18,489 bases of DNA from SIAJ01 sp036266155 (GTDB lineage: Bacteria > Planctomycetota > Planctomycetia > Gemmatales > Gemmataceae), in assembly GCA_036266155.1 (NCBI GenBank), contig DATANR010000178.1, positions 1 through 18,489 on the forward strand, given 5' to 3'. A program made the translations under genes and the position numbers. The notes under the pieces are model-generated. The model did no database searches, had not been told where the DNA came from, and worked only from the letters and a program-made list of their open reading frames with translations. The stretch's first letter is position 1, and every line of letters starts with the position of its first letter. This document shows positions 1-9,000 of the stretch, in pieces.

Positions 1-6
1 GCCTGG

Positions 7-1677
7 TTAGTGTGTCAGCTTCTTAAACTTCAACCGATGCGGCTGGTCCGCGTCGTGGCCGAGGCGGACCTTCTTGGCTTCTTCGTACGACTCAAAGTTA
101 CCTTCGTGGAAGTAGACCCGGCTCTCGCCCTCGAACGCCAGGATGTGCGTCGCTACGCGGTCAAGGAACCAGCGATCGTGGCTGATGACCACCGCACAGC
201 CGCCGAAACTCGAAATCGCTTCTTCCAGTGACCGCAGCGTATCCACGTCGAGATCGTTCGTCGGTTCGTCCAGCAATAGCAAGTTTCCGCCGGAGCGGAG
301 CAGCTTCGCCAGATGCACGCGGTTGCGCTCGCCACCAGAGCAATCGCCCACGCGCCGCTGTTGATCCGGCCCGCGGAAATTGAACCGCGACACATAGCCC
401 CGACTCGCGACCTTCTTCTTGCCGAGCATGATGTAGTCGGTCCCGCCCGTGATCTCCTCGAAGACCGTGGCGTCATCGTTCAGCGAATCCCGGCTCTGGT
501 CGACGTAGGCGACCTTCACCGTTTCACCGACCTTGAGCGTCCCTGTGTCCGGCTTCTCCTGGCCAACGATCATCTTGAACAGCGTTGTCTTGCCGGCGCC
601 GTTCGGACCGATCACGCCGACGATGCCGCCGCGCGGCAAATCGAAGGTCATGTTCTCAAAGAGCAGGTTGTCGCCAAACGCCTTGGAAACCCCTTCGGCC
701 CGCACCACCAGATTGCCGAGCGGCGGGCCCGGCGGAATCTGCATCAGGATGTCGTCATCCTTTTCTTCGTACTCTTGAGCTGCTAATTTCTCATAAGCCT
801 GCAAACGAGCCTTACTTTTCGCCAGCCGACCCTTCGGGCTCGTCCGCACCCACTCCAATTCGCGGGCCAGCGTCTTCTGCCGAGCGGACTCCGTCTTCTC
901 GGTTAACGCCAGCCGCGACTTCTTCTTTTCAAGGAACGTCGAATAGTTCCCCTCGTAGGGATAGCCGCGGCCGTTATCGAGTTCCAGAATCCACTTGGCG
1001 ACGTTGTCGAGGAAGTAGCGATCGTGCGTGACGGCCACGACGGTACCCTTGTAATCCTCCAGGAACCGCTCCAGCCAGAACACCGACTCGGCATCGAGAT
1101 GGTTCGTCGGCTCGTCGAGCAGGAGCAGGTCGGGCTTTTGCAAAAGGGCCTTGCAAAGTGCGACCCGCCGGCGTTCGCCACCCGAAAGACGATCGACAAT
1201 TGCGTCGGCGGGCGGCAGGCGCATGGCGTCCATCGCGATGTCGAGTTGCCGATCGACGTCGTAGGCGTTGGTCGCGTCGATTTGCGTCTGTACGCGGTCC
1301 ATCTTCGCCATCAAGTTGTCGAACTCTTCGGGCGAGGCCGTCGCCATCTTGTCGCCGAGTTCCTCTTGCTGCTTGATGAGGTCACGGATCGGTGCGACCG
1401 CTTCTTCGATGTTCTCCAAAACTGTCTTACCCTCGTGGAGCTTGGGCTCCTGAGGCACATAAACAATGGAGATTCCCGCTTCCGGGCGTGCGGTACCGAT
1501 GAAGTCCGTGTCCTGCAGGGCCATGATGCGCATCAGCGTACTCTTGCCGGCCCCATTGGAGCCGAGCACGCCGATCTTCGCCCCCGGATAGAACGCCAGC
1601 CAGATGTCCTTGAGGACTTCCTTCCGGTCGTACGTCTTGGTCAGGTTCTCGATCTGGAAGATGTACCGTTCCGACAT
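7..1677 (-). CDS. ettA: EttA, energy-dependent translational throttle (ABC-F ATPase)
   Basis: This is a soluble ABC-F protein with two ATPase domains and no membrane segments. Domain 1 has Walker A GSNGAGKS at residues 39-46, signature LSGGERRR near 164-171 and Walker B LLLLDEPTNHLD near 184-195. Domain 2 has GPNGAGKT at 357-364, signature CSGGERNR near 446-453 and LLLLDEPTNDLDVDTL near 466-481. The charged inter-domain linker lies around 240-325. The YPYEGNYSTFLEKK stretch and the DLDVDTLRSLEEA ending of domain 2 are typical of EttA rather than Uup or YheS. The length of 556 residues is close to the usual 555. Known EttA binds the ribosomal E site and gates the first elongation step according to ATP/ADP state. 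The ATG start follows a GGGAGAGG purine stretch. It stands alone: an inverted repeat separates it from the upstream propeller gene. Confidence 0.95.
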   Translation of the reverse strand: MSERYIFQIENLTKTYDRKEVLKDIWLAFYPGAKIGVLGSNGAGKSTLMRIMALQDTDFIGTARPEAGISIVYVPQEPKLHEGKTVLENIEEAVAPIRDLIKQQEELGDKMATASPEEFDNLMAKMDRVQTQIDATNAYDVDRQLDIAMDAMRLPPADAIVDRLSGGERRRVALCKALLQKPDLLLLDEPTNHLDAESVFWLERFLEDYKGTVVAVTHDRYFLDNVAKWILELDNGRGYPYEGNYSTFLEKKKSRLALTEKTESARQKTLARELEWVRTSPKGRLAKSKARLQAYEKLAAQEYEEKDDDILMQIPPGPPLGNLVVRAEGVSKAFGDNLLFENMTFDLPRGGIVGVIGPNGAGKTTLFKMIVGQEKPDTGTLKVGETVKVAYVDQSRDSLNDDATVFEEITGGTDYIMLGKKKVASRGYVSRFNFRGPDQQRRVGDCSGGERNRVHLAKLLRSGGNLLLLDEPTNDLDVDTLRSLEEAISSFGGCAVVISHDRWFLDRVATHILAFEGESRVYFHEGNFESYEEAKKVRLGHDADQPHRLKFKKLTH

Positions 1678-1769
1678 TACCTCTCCCTCGCCGCGGTAGT
1701 TTCGCGGGACGAAACATTCACTATACCGGTCGACTCAATGCTTGTCGTGGAACGCGGCTTGAACGAAGA

Positions 1770-1853
1770 AGATTAGGATTGAGATTGCGATTAGGATTAG
1801 GATCGCGAGTCGGCCTCCAATCCTAATCCTAATCGCAATCTCAATCCTAATCT
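1770..1853. repeat. Perfect 34-bp inverted repeat built from a GATTAGGATT unit
   Basis: The left arm at 1770-1803 and the right arm at 1820-1853 are exact reverse complements over 34 bp, separated by 16 nt. Each arm is itself made of degenerate GATTAGGATT/GAGATTGC units. It lies between the 3' end of the propeller gene (stop at 1872) and the start of ettA (1677). There is no T-run after the stem on either strand, so it is not a classical intrinsic terminator, although an RNA hairpin this strong could still stop or protect a transcript. No other coding or RNA feature is seen in the 194-nt gap. Confidence 0.9.
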
Positions 1854-1871
1854 CTTCGGCTCGTCATGCGG

Positions 1872-3098
1872 TCATTTCGCAAACTTGTAAAGCTGCGTCT
1901 CGGTGCGGACGTACATCGCCCCATCGACGGCCGCGAAGGAAGCAAAGGTCGGCTCCTTCATGTCGAACTCACCCAGGATTTCTTTCTTGCGGCCGGCCCT
2001 CAAGAGCGTTCCCTTTCCTTCCTCGCTCGTGACATAAATGTTGCCGTTCGCGATGATCGGCGACGCGGAGTAGCCACCCTTCAGCTTCTCTTCCCAGACG
2101 ACCGTGCCAGACTTCGCATCGACGCACGAGAATACGCCCTTGTCAGACACCAGATAAAGTTCGCCGCCCTCAAGAATGGGTGACGGTGTATGCGGCGCCG
2201 CGCCTTTGCCGGAGAGCGTCCACGCCGTGTGTGAACTGGTAACGTCGCCGGTGCCGCCGAGCTTGATCGCCTTCATCGATGCCTGGTCGAAGCTCGTCGA
2301 GAAGTACACCATGCCATTGCCGACGACCGGCTTCGGGATCACGGAGTAACCGGTGAACTTGGTGTGCCAGATTTCCTTGCCCGTCTTCGGATCGTAACCG
2401 GCAAAGAAATCGCTGCCTTCACTGAGAATCTGTTTCTTGCCGCCAACTTCCGCGACCGTCGGCGTGCCAAACGAGAACGGCCGGCCCGGCTTGCCGCCAC
2501 GAGGCGTGTCCCATTTTGTCTTGCCATCCTTCGTGTCGAGTGCAACGACGGCCTGCTTATCGTGCGCGTCGACGCTAAATACCAGCAAGCCATCCACCAA
2601 GATCGGCGACCCGCCGTTGCCGTGCTGCGGGTTCGAATAAATACCTGTCCGCGTCCATTGGACTTTGCCGCGCAGATTGACGGCGGCGGTTCCCATGTGG
2701 CCAAAGTGAACGTAGATGTTTTCGCCATCGGTGACCGGCGTTGGACTCGCCAGGCTGTTCTTGCCATGCATCTTCTTGGTCAGGTCCTTGGTCGCGACTA
2801 GGACTTCATTGCTCCAGTCGATCTTGCCGGTTGCCACGTCGAGGCAAACCGCACGCAGCGATTGATCGTCTCCCTTTGCCTCGGCCGTCGTCAAATAGAT
2901 CTTGCCCTTCCACACGATGGGCGACGACCAACCTTTGCCGGGGATGGCCGTCTTCCATGCGACGTTTTTGTCCGTTCCCCATTCGGTGGGAAGGGCCGGG
3001 CCCGTGTAATGACCATCACCCGTCGGCCCGCGGAATTGCGGCCAGTCAGCGGCAGCCAAGGGCATGGCAAACACAAACAGAATTGCAACACGCAGCAT
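1872..3098 (-). CDS. Secreted PQQ-type beta-propeller repeat protein
   Basis: The 408-residue product starts with a short hydrophobic signal peptide (about residues 1-17, ending AAA) followed by DWPQFRGPTGDG, the N-terminal motif seen in many planctomycete outer-membrane-assembly/PQQ-like propeller proteins. The rest consists of repeated blades with the pattern G-x-I/V-Y-L, CLDxxTGKxxW and ALDTKDGKTKW, for example near residues 66-110 and 180-200, ending with a YVRTETQLYKF strand. The family is a beta-propeller related to PQQ dehydrogenases and BamB. No cofactor-binding cysteine pair or metal-site pattern is obvious, so an enzymatic role is not supported. It is probably exported and acts in binding or scaffolding. 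The start codon is preceded by AGGA at about 8-9 nt. It diverges from the oxidoreductase gene with a 126-nt shared upstream region. Confidence 0.85.
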   Translation of the reverse strand: MLRVAILFVFAMPLAAADWPQFRGPTGDGHYTGPALPTEWGTDKNVAWKTAIPGKGWSSPIVWKGKIYLTTAEAKGDDQSLRAVCLDVATGKIDWSNEVLVATKDLTKKMHGKNSLASPTPVTDGENIYVHFGHMGTAAVNLRGKVQWTRTGIYSNPQHGNGGSPILVDGLLVFSVDAHDKQAVVALDTKDGKTKWDTPRGGKPGRPFSFGTPTVAEVGGKKQILSEGSDFFAGYDPKTGKEIWHTKFTGYSVIPKPVVGNGMVYFSTSFDQASMKAIKLGGTGDVTSSHTAWTLSGKGAAPHTPSPILEGGELYLVSDKGVFSCVDAKSGTVVWEEKLKGGYSASPIIANGNIYVTSEEGKGTLLRAGRKKEILGEFDMKEPTFASFAAVDGAMYVRTETQLYKFAK

Positions 3099-3224
3099 GG
3101 ATAGGGTCCTGGCAGGATGACCGGCAGAACGTGTAGTTTATCGACGCCGCTGGGCATTGGCGCTGGCGTTTGCCGCAGACATCGAATACGCTTTCCCCAC
3201 GCCCGCCACTTCGAGAAACCGCCG

Positions 3225-4499
3225 ATGAACCTCTCCCGCCGCCAGTTTCTGCAAGCCGGGGCCGCGTCGCCATTGGCCCTTGGCCTGGCGAGTCCGCTGC
3301 TTGCCGGCGAACCCAAGAAGACGCCCGCGAGCGAACGCCTCACGCTCGGCTTCATCGGCGTCGGTGTCATGAACCGCGGCCACCTCGGCGGGTTTCTCGG
3401 CATGAAGGACATTCAAGTGCTCGCCGTCTGCGACGTCGTCGCCGAGCGCCGCGAGCACGCCAAGGAGATGGTCGAGAAGAAGTACGGGGCCGACAAGAAG
3501 GGCGAATACAAGGGCTGCGACGCCTACACCGACTTCCGCAAAATCATCGAACGCAAAGACATCGACGCCGTCGTGATCGCGACGCCGGATCACTGGCACA
3601 CGATCCCGTGTATCCTCGCGGCCCAGGCCAAGAAGGACATCTATTGCGAAAAACCGCTGACGCACGACATCGGCGAGGGTCGCCGGTTGGTCGATGCGGT
3701 CAAGAAGAACGACGTGATCTTCCAGGTCGGCAGCCAGCAGCGCAGCGAGTTCGGCAACCACTTCCGCCTCGCGGTCGAATTGGTTCGCAATGGCCGTATC
3801 GGCAAATTGAAGACGATCCGCATCGGCGTCGGCGGGCCGGCCAAGCCATGCGACTTGCTAGGCCAGCCGATTCCCGAAGGGACCGACTGGGATACCTGGC
3901 TCGGGCCGGCGCAGGAGCGCGAATACAACGAGATCCTTTGTCCGAAGGGGATCCACAACCATTTCCCCGCCTGGCGTAACTATCGCGAGTTCGGCGGCGG
4001 CGGCGTGGCCGACATGGGCGCACACCACTTCGATATCGCCCAATGGGCGCTCGACATGGATGGCTCCGGCCCGGTTGAAATCCACCCACCAGAAAAAGGC
4101 GAGACCGGCCTGCGTTTCGTCTACGCCAACGGCGTCGAGATGTTCCACGGTGGCGAGGCCGACTGCGTGTTCGTCGGCGAGAACGGCACGATCAAGGCCT
4201 CACGCGGCGGCATCACGAGCGACCCGATCGAGATCGTGAAGACCCCGATCGGCGAAAAGGAATGGCATTGCTACGCGTCGAACAACCACAAGCGCAACTG
4301 GGTCGAATGCGTACGCTCCCGCAAGCAAACGATCTGCCCACCCGAAGTCGGCCACCGCTCGGCGACCGTCTGCCACCTGACCAACATCGGCTACCGGCTC
4401 CGCAAGCCGTTGCACTGGGACCCGGTCAAGGAGAAGTTCGACGACGCCGAGGCGCAGAAACTCGTTTCGATCGAACCCCGCGCGAAGTGGAAGATCTGA
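3225..4499 (+). CDS. Tat-exported Gfo/Idh/MocA family oxidoreductase
   Basis: I start this gene at ATG 3225 because it gives a Tat signal, SRRQFLQAGAA at residues 4-14 followed by a hydrophobic stretch ending near LLAGEP (about 30). The in-frame ATG at 3117 would add 36 residues unlike a signal peptide. The 424-residue protein has the Rossmann motif GFIGVGVMNRG (42-52), the TPDHWH segment (120-125), the CEKPLTHD motif (141-148) with the Lys-Pro of the active site, and GAHHFDIAQW (265-274) in the C-terminal alpha/beta domain. Such enzymes use NAD(P) to oxidise or reduce sugars and related polyols. Planctomycetes carry many exported paralogues whose substrates are mostly unknown, and none can be assigned here. 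It converges on the hydrolase gene, with a palindromic repeat between them. Confidence 0.9.
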   Translation: MNLSRRQFLQAGAASPLALGLASPLLAGEPKKTPASERLTLGFIGVGVMNRGHLGGFLGMKDIQVLAVCDVVAERREHAKEMVEKKYGADKKGEYKGCDAYTDFRKIIERKDIDAVVIATPDHWHTIPCILAAQAKKDIYCEKPLTHDIGEGRRLVDAVKKNDVIFQVGSQQRSEFGNHFRLAVELVRNGRIGKLKTIRIGVGGPAKPCDLLGQPIPEGTDWDTWLGPAQEREYNEILCPKGIHNHFPAWRNYREFGGGGVADMGAHHFDIAQWALDMDGSGPVEIHPPEKGETGLRFVYANGVEMFHGGEADCVFVGENGTIKASRGGITSDPIEIVKTPIGEKEWHCYASNNHKRNWVECVRSRKQTICPPEVGHRSATVCHLTNIGYRLRKPLHWDPVKEKFDDAEAQKLVSIEPRAKWKI

Positions 4500-4501
4500 A
4501 T

Positions 4502-4545
4502 CGCCGCTTGCGGCGTAGCGCGCCCGCGCTACGCCGCAAGCGGCG
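4502..4545. repeat. REP-like palindromic pair between convergent genes
   Basis: Two copies of a 21-nt unit (CGCCGCTTGCGGCGTAGC then GCG) face each other: arms 4502-4522 and 4525-4545 are exact reverse complements with 2 nt between them. Each unit also contains its own small hairpin, CGCCGC-TT-GCGGCG. It starts 2 nt after the oxidoreductase stop and ends 4 nt before the hydrolase stop codon, so it may act as a 3' barrier for both transcripts. There is no clear T-tract. A third, single copy lies at 5523-5542. Confidence 0.88.
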
Positions 4546-4549
4546 GCGC

Positions 4550-5452
4550 CTATTTCTTCACCAAATACTTATCAAACCAATCCGCCAACACATTGAAATC
4601 CTTCAACAAATCGCCCCATCCATGCCCGGCCTTCGCCTTGACCACCAACTCGCACGGCACCTTCTCGGCCTTCATGCGTTCGATCACCAGTTCCGCCTGC
4701 TGAATCGGCACCAACTCATCGGCGTCGCCATGAAAGATCAACGTCGGCGCCGACTTCGCGCTAACGTGGTAAACCGGTGAAATCTGCTTGGCGATCGCCC
4801 GCACTTTCTCTTTGTCGGTGATTTTTTCGAACGATCGACTTTTCGGATCGAATTCCACGAAGTCGAAGGGCGCCTTGAAGTTGGCGAGAATGTTGTTGCC
4901 GATCGCCTCGACGCCCGGCTTGCCGTAGTTCAGGAAATCGGTCGGCGGGAAGAAGCAGGCGACGGCGGCGACCTTGGCTGTCTCACGGTCAACGGGATCC
5001 GGCGCGTCCTTTTTGCCCTCACGCGGCGGACAGCCCATCATCAACGAAAGATGCCCACCCGCGGAAGCGCCGGCCATCCCGAGTCGTTCGGGATCGACGC
5101 CATAATTCTTCGCATTCTTGCGAATATAGCGAACAGCGCGATTCATATCCTCGATCGCCTCGGGGATCGTGAACCGCGGATTGCTGCCGTGATAGACCGC
5201 GAAGACCACGTAGCCGCGCCGCAGAAACTCATCGTAAAATGCCGGCGGCACAAACTGCTTCGCTGAGAACCACCCGCCACTGACCGCGTAAACGATGCCG
5301 GCCCCATTCTTCTCGGCCTTTGGCACATAGACGTCCATGGTCAGGGCCATGCCAAACTTGCGGCCATAAATCACGTCCTCCTTGCGATCAAACGCCGGCT
5401 TCTGCGCCGGCCAGGGAAAGGCAACGAGCAAAGCGAGCGAAAGCAATTGCAT
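4550..5452 (-). CDS. Secreted alpha/beta hydrolase (esterase/BD-FAE-like)
   Basis: The 300-residue protein begins with a short hydrophobic leader (about residues 1-17) and then a complete alpha/beta-hydrolase fold. The nucleophile elbow is GASAGGH with Ser130, the acid is probably Asp245 in HGDADELVP, and the base is His277 in AGHGWG. SGGWF at 58-62 takes the place of the HGGG oxyanion loop of the hormone-sensitive-lipase group. This pattern fits the carboxylesterase/BD-FAE (acetylxylan or feruloyl esterase-like) proteins common in planctomycetes, so a role in removing acyl groups from polysaccharides outside the cytoplasm is plausible. The substrate cannot be read from sequence. The start is well supported by GAGG 5 nt upstream of ATG (5458-5461). 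It diverges from the Nudix gene. Confidence 0.87.
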   Translation of the reverse strand: MQLLSLALLVAFPWPAQKPAFDRKEDVIYGRKFGMALTMDVYVPKAEKNGAGIVYAVSGGWFSAKQFVPPAFYDEFLRRGYVVFAVYHGSNPRFTIPEAIEDMNRAVRYIRKNAKNYGVDPERLGMAGASAGGHLSLMMGCPPREGKKDAPDPVDRETAKVAAVACFFPPTDFLNYGKPGVEAIGNNILANFKAPFDFVEFDPKSRSFEKITDKEKVRAIAKQISPVYHVSAKSAPTLIFHGDADELVPIQQAELVIERMKAEKVPCELVVKAKAGHGWGDLLKDFNVLADWFDKYLVKK

Positions 5453-5522
5453 GGCGACCTCGCGGTGGAGTTTGCAAATTAACGCGGTCGCAACTTATGA
5501 TAAGACCCCACAGCCCTAGTGC

Positions 5523-5542
5523 CGCCGCTTGCGGCGTAGCGC
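5523..5542 (+). repeat. Single copy of the CGCCGCTTGCGGCG repeat unit
   Basis: The 20 nt here are identical to 4502-4521, the left unit of the head-to-head pair about 1 kb away. It contains the CGCCGC-TT-GCGGCG mini-hairpin and lies 15 nt upstream of the Nudix start codon, in the divergent gap between the hydrolase and Nudix genes. Its position is therefore inside the likely 5' leader of the Nudix transcript. Confidence 0.8.
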
Positions 5543-5557
5543 CCCACGGAATAAGAA

Positions 5558-6067
5558 ATGGCACGCCAGATCATCCACGAAGGCCGCAAGATCAAGGTCG
5601 CCGTCGACACGAGCACCGGCCCGAACGGCGAGCCGATCCGCCGCGACCTGATCCTGCACCCCGGCGCCGTCGTGATCCTGCCCGTGATCGACCGCGACCA
5701 CATCTGCCTGCTGCGCAACTACCGCTTCGTCGTCGGCGAAACGCTCTGGGAAGTCCCGGCCGGCACGCTCGAACCGAACGAACCGATCGAGGACGCCGCC
5801 AAACGCGAACTGGCGGAAGAGACCGGCTACACCGCCAAGACCTGGAAAAACCTCGGCTACTTCTACGCCTCCCCCGGCGTGCTCGACGAGAAGCTGCACA
5901 TCTTCGTCGCCCAGGACCTGACCCAAGGAACCGCCACCCCGGAAGCCGACGAGGAGCTGGAGCCGAAGACGGTGCGCTGGGATGACGCCCTCCGCATGGC
6001 GATGGACGGGACGATCAAGGACGCGAAGACGGTGACGGCGATATTGATGTGGGAGCGGCTTCGCTAA
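5558..6067 (+). CDS. Nudix hydrolase, ADP-ribose pyrophosphatase-like
   Basis: The 169-residue protein carries an intact Nudix box at residues 69-91: Gly69, Glu75, and then REL-x-EE-x-G (Arg83, Glu84, Glu87, Glu88, Gly90). The N-terminal strand region with RRDLILHPGAVVILPV and the LRNYRF motif are typical of the ADP-ribose/NDP-sugar pyrophosphatase branch (NudF-like), which hydrolyses a nucleoside-diphosphate sugar to NMP and sugar phosphate with Mg2+. The substrate is inferred only to that level. It is cytoplasmic: no signal or membrane segment. The start ATG is preceded by GGA about 7 nt upstream. Its stop lies 9 nt from the stop of the convergent DUF4340 gene, with no room for a terminator between them. 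Confidence 0.9.
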   Translation: MARQIIHEGRKIKVAVDTSTGPNGEPIRRDLILHPGAVVILPVIDRDHICLLRNYRFVVGETLWEVPAGTLEPNEPIEDAAKRELAEETGYTAKTWKNLGYFYASPGVLDEKLHIFVAQDLTQGTATPEADEELEPKTVRWDDALRMAMDGTIKDAKTVTAILMWERLR

Positions 6068-6076
6068 TCGCAGGGA

Positions 6077-9000
6077 TCACTCCTTCTTCGGGTCAACCTT
6101 TTTCGGTTCGTCCTTCTTGGCGTCTTCCTTCTTGGGTTCAGGTTCCTTCTTCGGCTCGGCCTTCTTCGCCTCCGGCTCCTCTTTCTTCGCCGCCACCAGG
6201 AACCCGCCACGGTCCTTATTCACACGGGCCGTATCCGCCTCGCTCAGCACCACCACGACCGTCGCCCCCTTGCCGTCGCCGGGCCGGGCGTAGACGCGTT
6301 TCGATTCGTCGACGCGGCCGAGGAAGAGAGTGCGTTTTTGGCCGCTCATCGTGGTGACCGTGATCGTCTTGCGCGGCGGCTCCAGGCCAAAGAGCTTGGC
6401 GTCCTTGGCGTCGTGCTCGACGAAGCGCTCGGCCTTGAGGCCGGCGAAGGTGTCGAGGAAATCGGTCACCGTTTCCATGCTGATGCGCTCGGCCGGGTTC
6501 ATCGGGTCGATCCAGCCGATCGGGCCCTTCATCAACTTGAATGAGCCGGGGCCGTCCGGCGTGTCGACTTCGATCGTCGTCGCCTGGGCCACGTCGAGCG
6601 GTTCCCACAATGCCCGTTTGCGATACTCGGCCGCGAGCTTCGCCGTCAGCGACATGTCGAGCAGAACGACGAGGTCGCCCTTGTCGAGCTTGGCGTACGA
6701 GCGGAAGCCGTCTTTCTGCTTGCCGGGCTCGCCGATCTTTTCGCGAGTGCCGACGAGCAGGTTGAGCACTTCCTTGTCGCCGTTGAAGACGCGCCAGCGT
6801 TCGGGCTTGTCGAGGCCGTATTGCTTCACGTCGCCGGCCTTTTCGACAACGATCTCCTCAGCCCGCAGACGTGCGAGGGCGTCGTGCAACTCGCGCAGGG
6901 CTTCGTCCTCGGCGTCGGCGCCGATCGGCTGCGTCATCTTCCAGTTGCCCCCGGCCTTGGTGAAGGTGATGTCCTTGCCGTCGCGGGTGATGACGATCTT
7001 GTCGGCCGTCACGAAGGTCGCCAGGCTGCGATCGCGGAACTTGGCCGGTTCGGCGAGCAGGCGCTTCGAAATGTTCGCGTTGAGCACGACGACCGTCGTT
7101 GCCCTGTCGGCCTGAGCGAAGCGTTCGCCGTCCGGCTTCATCGGGTCGGCTGGGGCGCCGATCTTGAGGGCCTTCTCGACCGGCTTGCCGCCCTTGCCGA
7201 GCATTTCGAGCTTGAGCACCGCGGCCGGAGTGGCGAGGCCGTACTTCGCAAGGTCCTTGCCCTCGACATCGGCGACGCGCTCGGCCCGCAGGGTCGACAG
7301 GCGGTCAGCCAATTCTTCGAGGCCCGGCTGATCGGCCGGGATCTTTGCGGGCTTCGTGATTTCCCAGTTGGTTCCGCCGAGCGTCGCCTCGAACTCCTGA
7401 CCATTCATCGTGCGGCGGATCGCTTGCAGGTCGATCGGGTCGAACTTGAAGATGGTGCGCTCAACAAGGTCGAGCTTGCCCTTGCTCAGATCGCGGGCGA
7501 CCGTGACGGGCAACACCGCGACGGCCTTGCCGCCATCAACGCGGGCGTAGCGGTCGTTTGGCGTCCCCTCGGCGACCTTGCCGACTTCGAGCTTGTGTGT
7601 CTCCATGCCCGCGGTCACGCTGACGGTCGCCGGCTTCGAGTTCGCGTCGAGGCCGTACTTGGCCCAGTCGATGGTGTCGCCGTAGTCGGCGAATTTGAGG
7701 GCGGTCAGGTTCGACAGAATGCGGAGGACATTGCTCACCGTCGGCACATCGACCGGGAACGTCGCCCCGACCGGCTTCCAGTCGTTACCTTCCTTTTGCA
7801 GCGTCAACGGCCCGTCCGGACCGGTCAGTTCGATCTTGTTGACGGCCGTCGATGCGACCGTGAGGAGCTTCTTGTTGAGCAGTTCCAGCGCCGGCTTGTC
7901 GAGTTCCTGGAAGCTCGCGTCGGCGATCAAGAACACCGCCGAGTTGTCGCCATCGAGACGGGCGAAGCGGCCGGGCTTGCCTTCGCCTTCCGCCTTGCCG
8001 ACGATCAGCACGCGTTCCTTGGTCTCTTCCTTCGGCTCATCACCGGGCTTGGCCACTTTGCGTTCGGTCAGCGTGAACTTGATGCGGAGGGCGGGCATGT
8101 CGAAGCCGTACTCGGCCAGGTTCGCCACCGAGTGCGCGACGTACTTCTCCGCACGCATGGCCGCGAGCGCCGTGGCGAGCGGATTGACCGCACCGATGTC
8201 GGCCGCGGAATCGAAGGGGGCCGTGATCTTCCAGGCGCCGCCCGGCTGGCTGATCGCGTAGGGGGCTTCGTTGCCGCGTTTGATCTCGACCGCGGTCAGG
8301 CCATCGGGATTGCCATTCCAGAGTTGCAACGGCATCAGCGCCAGCGACCCGCCGGCCAGGGCGTCGGCCACTTCCTTCTTGATGCCGAACACGCTCGGCG
8401 AACCGTCGAGGCGTGCGAAGTACTCGGGCTTCCCGTCGCGGGCCTTGCCGACGGTTAGCGTTCGCGGGGCCATCGGCTTCGGGCCGGCGAAGTTCAATGT
8501 GACCACGGCCGTCGGCTTGTCGAGCCCGTCGGCGCCACCGGCGAGCTTCACGACGACGGGCCCGAGGCCGCCGAGGAAGGCGTTCATCGCCTCGGTGACG
8601 GCGGGCGACGGCGGGTCGGGCAGGTACTCGGTCGCCTGCAATTCCGCCAGATCGCGCAGCAGGTTCTTGGCCTTGTCCTGATCCGCTTCGGCCTTGACCG
8701 GCTCGGTCAACACATAGGTGCGAGCCGTTGTGCCGATATTTTCTTCGAGCCGGAATTTCGCCTTTTCGCCCTGCACGGCGATCGAGTCGACGCGGTCGTC
8801 ACCGAGATCGAACAGCTTAAGCGAGCGATAGGCCCGAGCGTCGCGATTCACCAGAGTGAACGCGTTGTCCTCGACCATGTTGAGCCGGGTCGGCTCCGGG
8901 CCGAGGACGTACATCTTCTTGCCGACCTCGTCGCGCTTGCCGATCTTCACCGTCCGCGACGGGATGCCGGTGGCCGGGTCGAACGAGATCGTCACCGTCG

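Noticed and set aside
1770..1853. Intrinsic terminator
   Set aside because: The stem is strong but neither strand has the T-run needed; kept as a repeat.
3117..3224. N-terminal extension of the oxidoreductase from ATG 3117
   Set aside because: The extra 36 residues have no signal character, while ATG 3225 starts exactly on a canonical Tat signal.
4502..4545. Bidirectional intrinsic terminator
   Set aside because: It is well placed between convergent stops, but no T-tract is present and the unit recurs at 5523 in a 5' position, which fits a dispersed repeat better.
6821..8458. 545-codon open frame on the plus strand
   Set aside because: It is antisense to the DUF4340 gene, in GC-rich DNA where opposite frames stay open by codon bias; the product shows no recognisable motifs.
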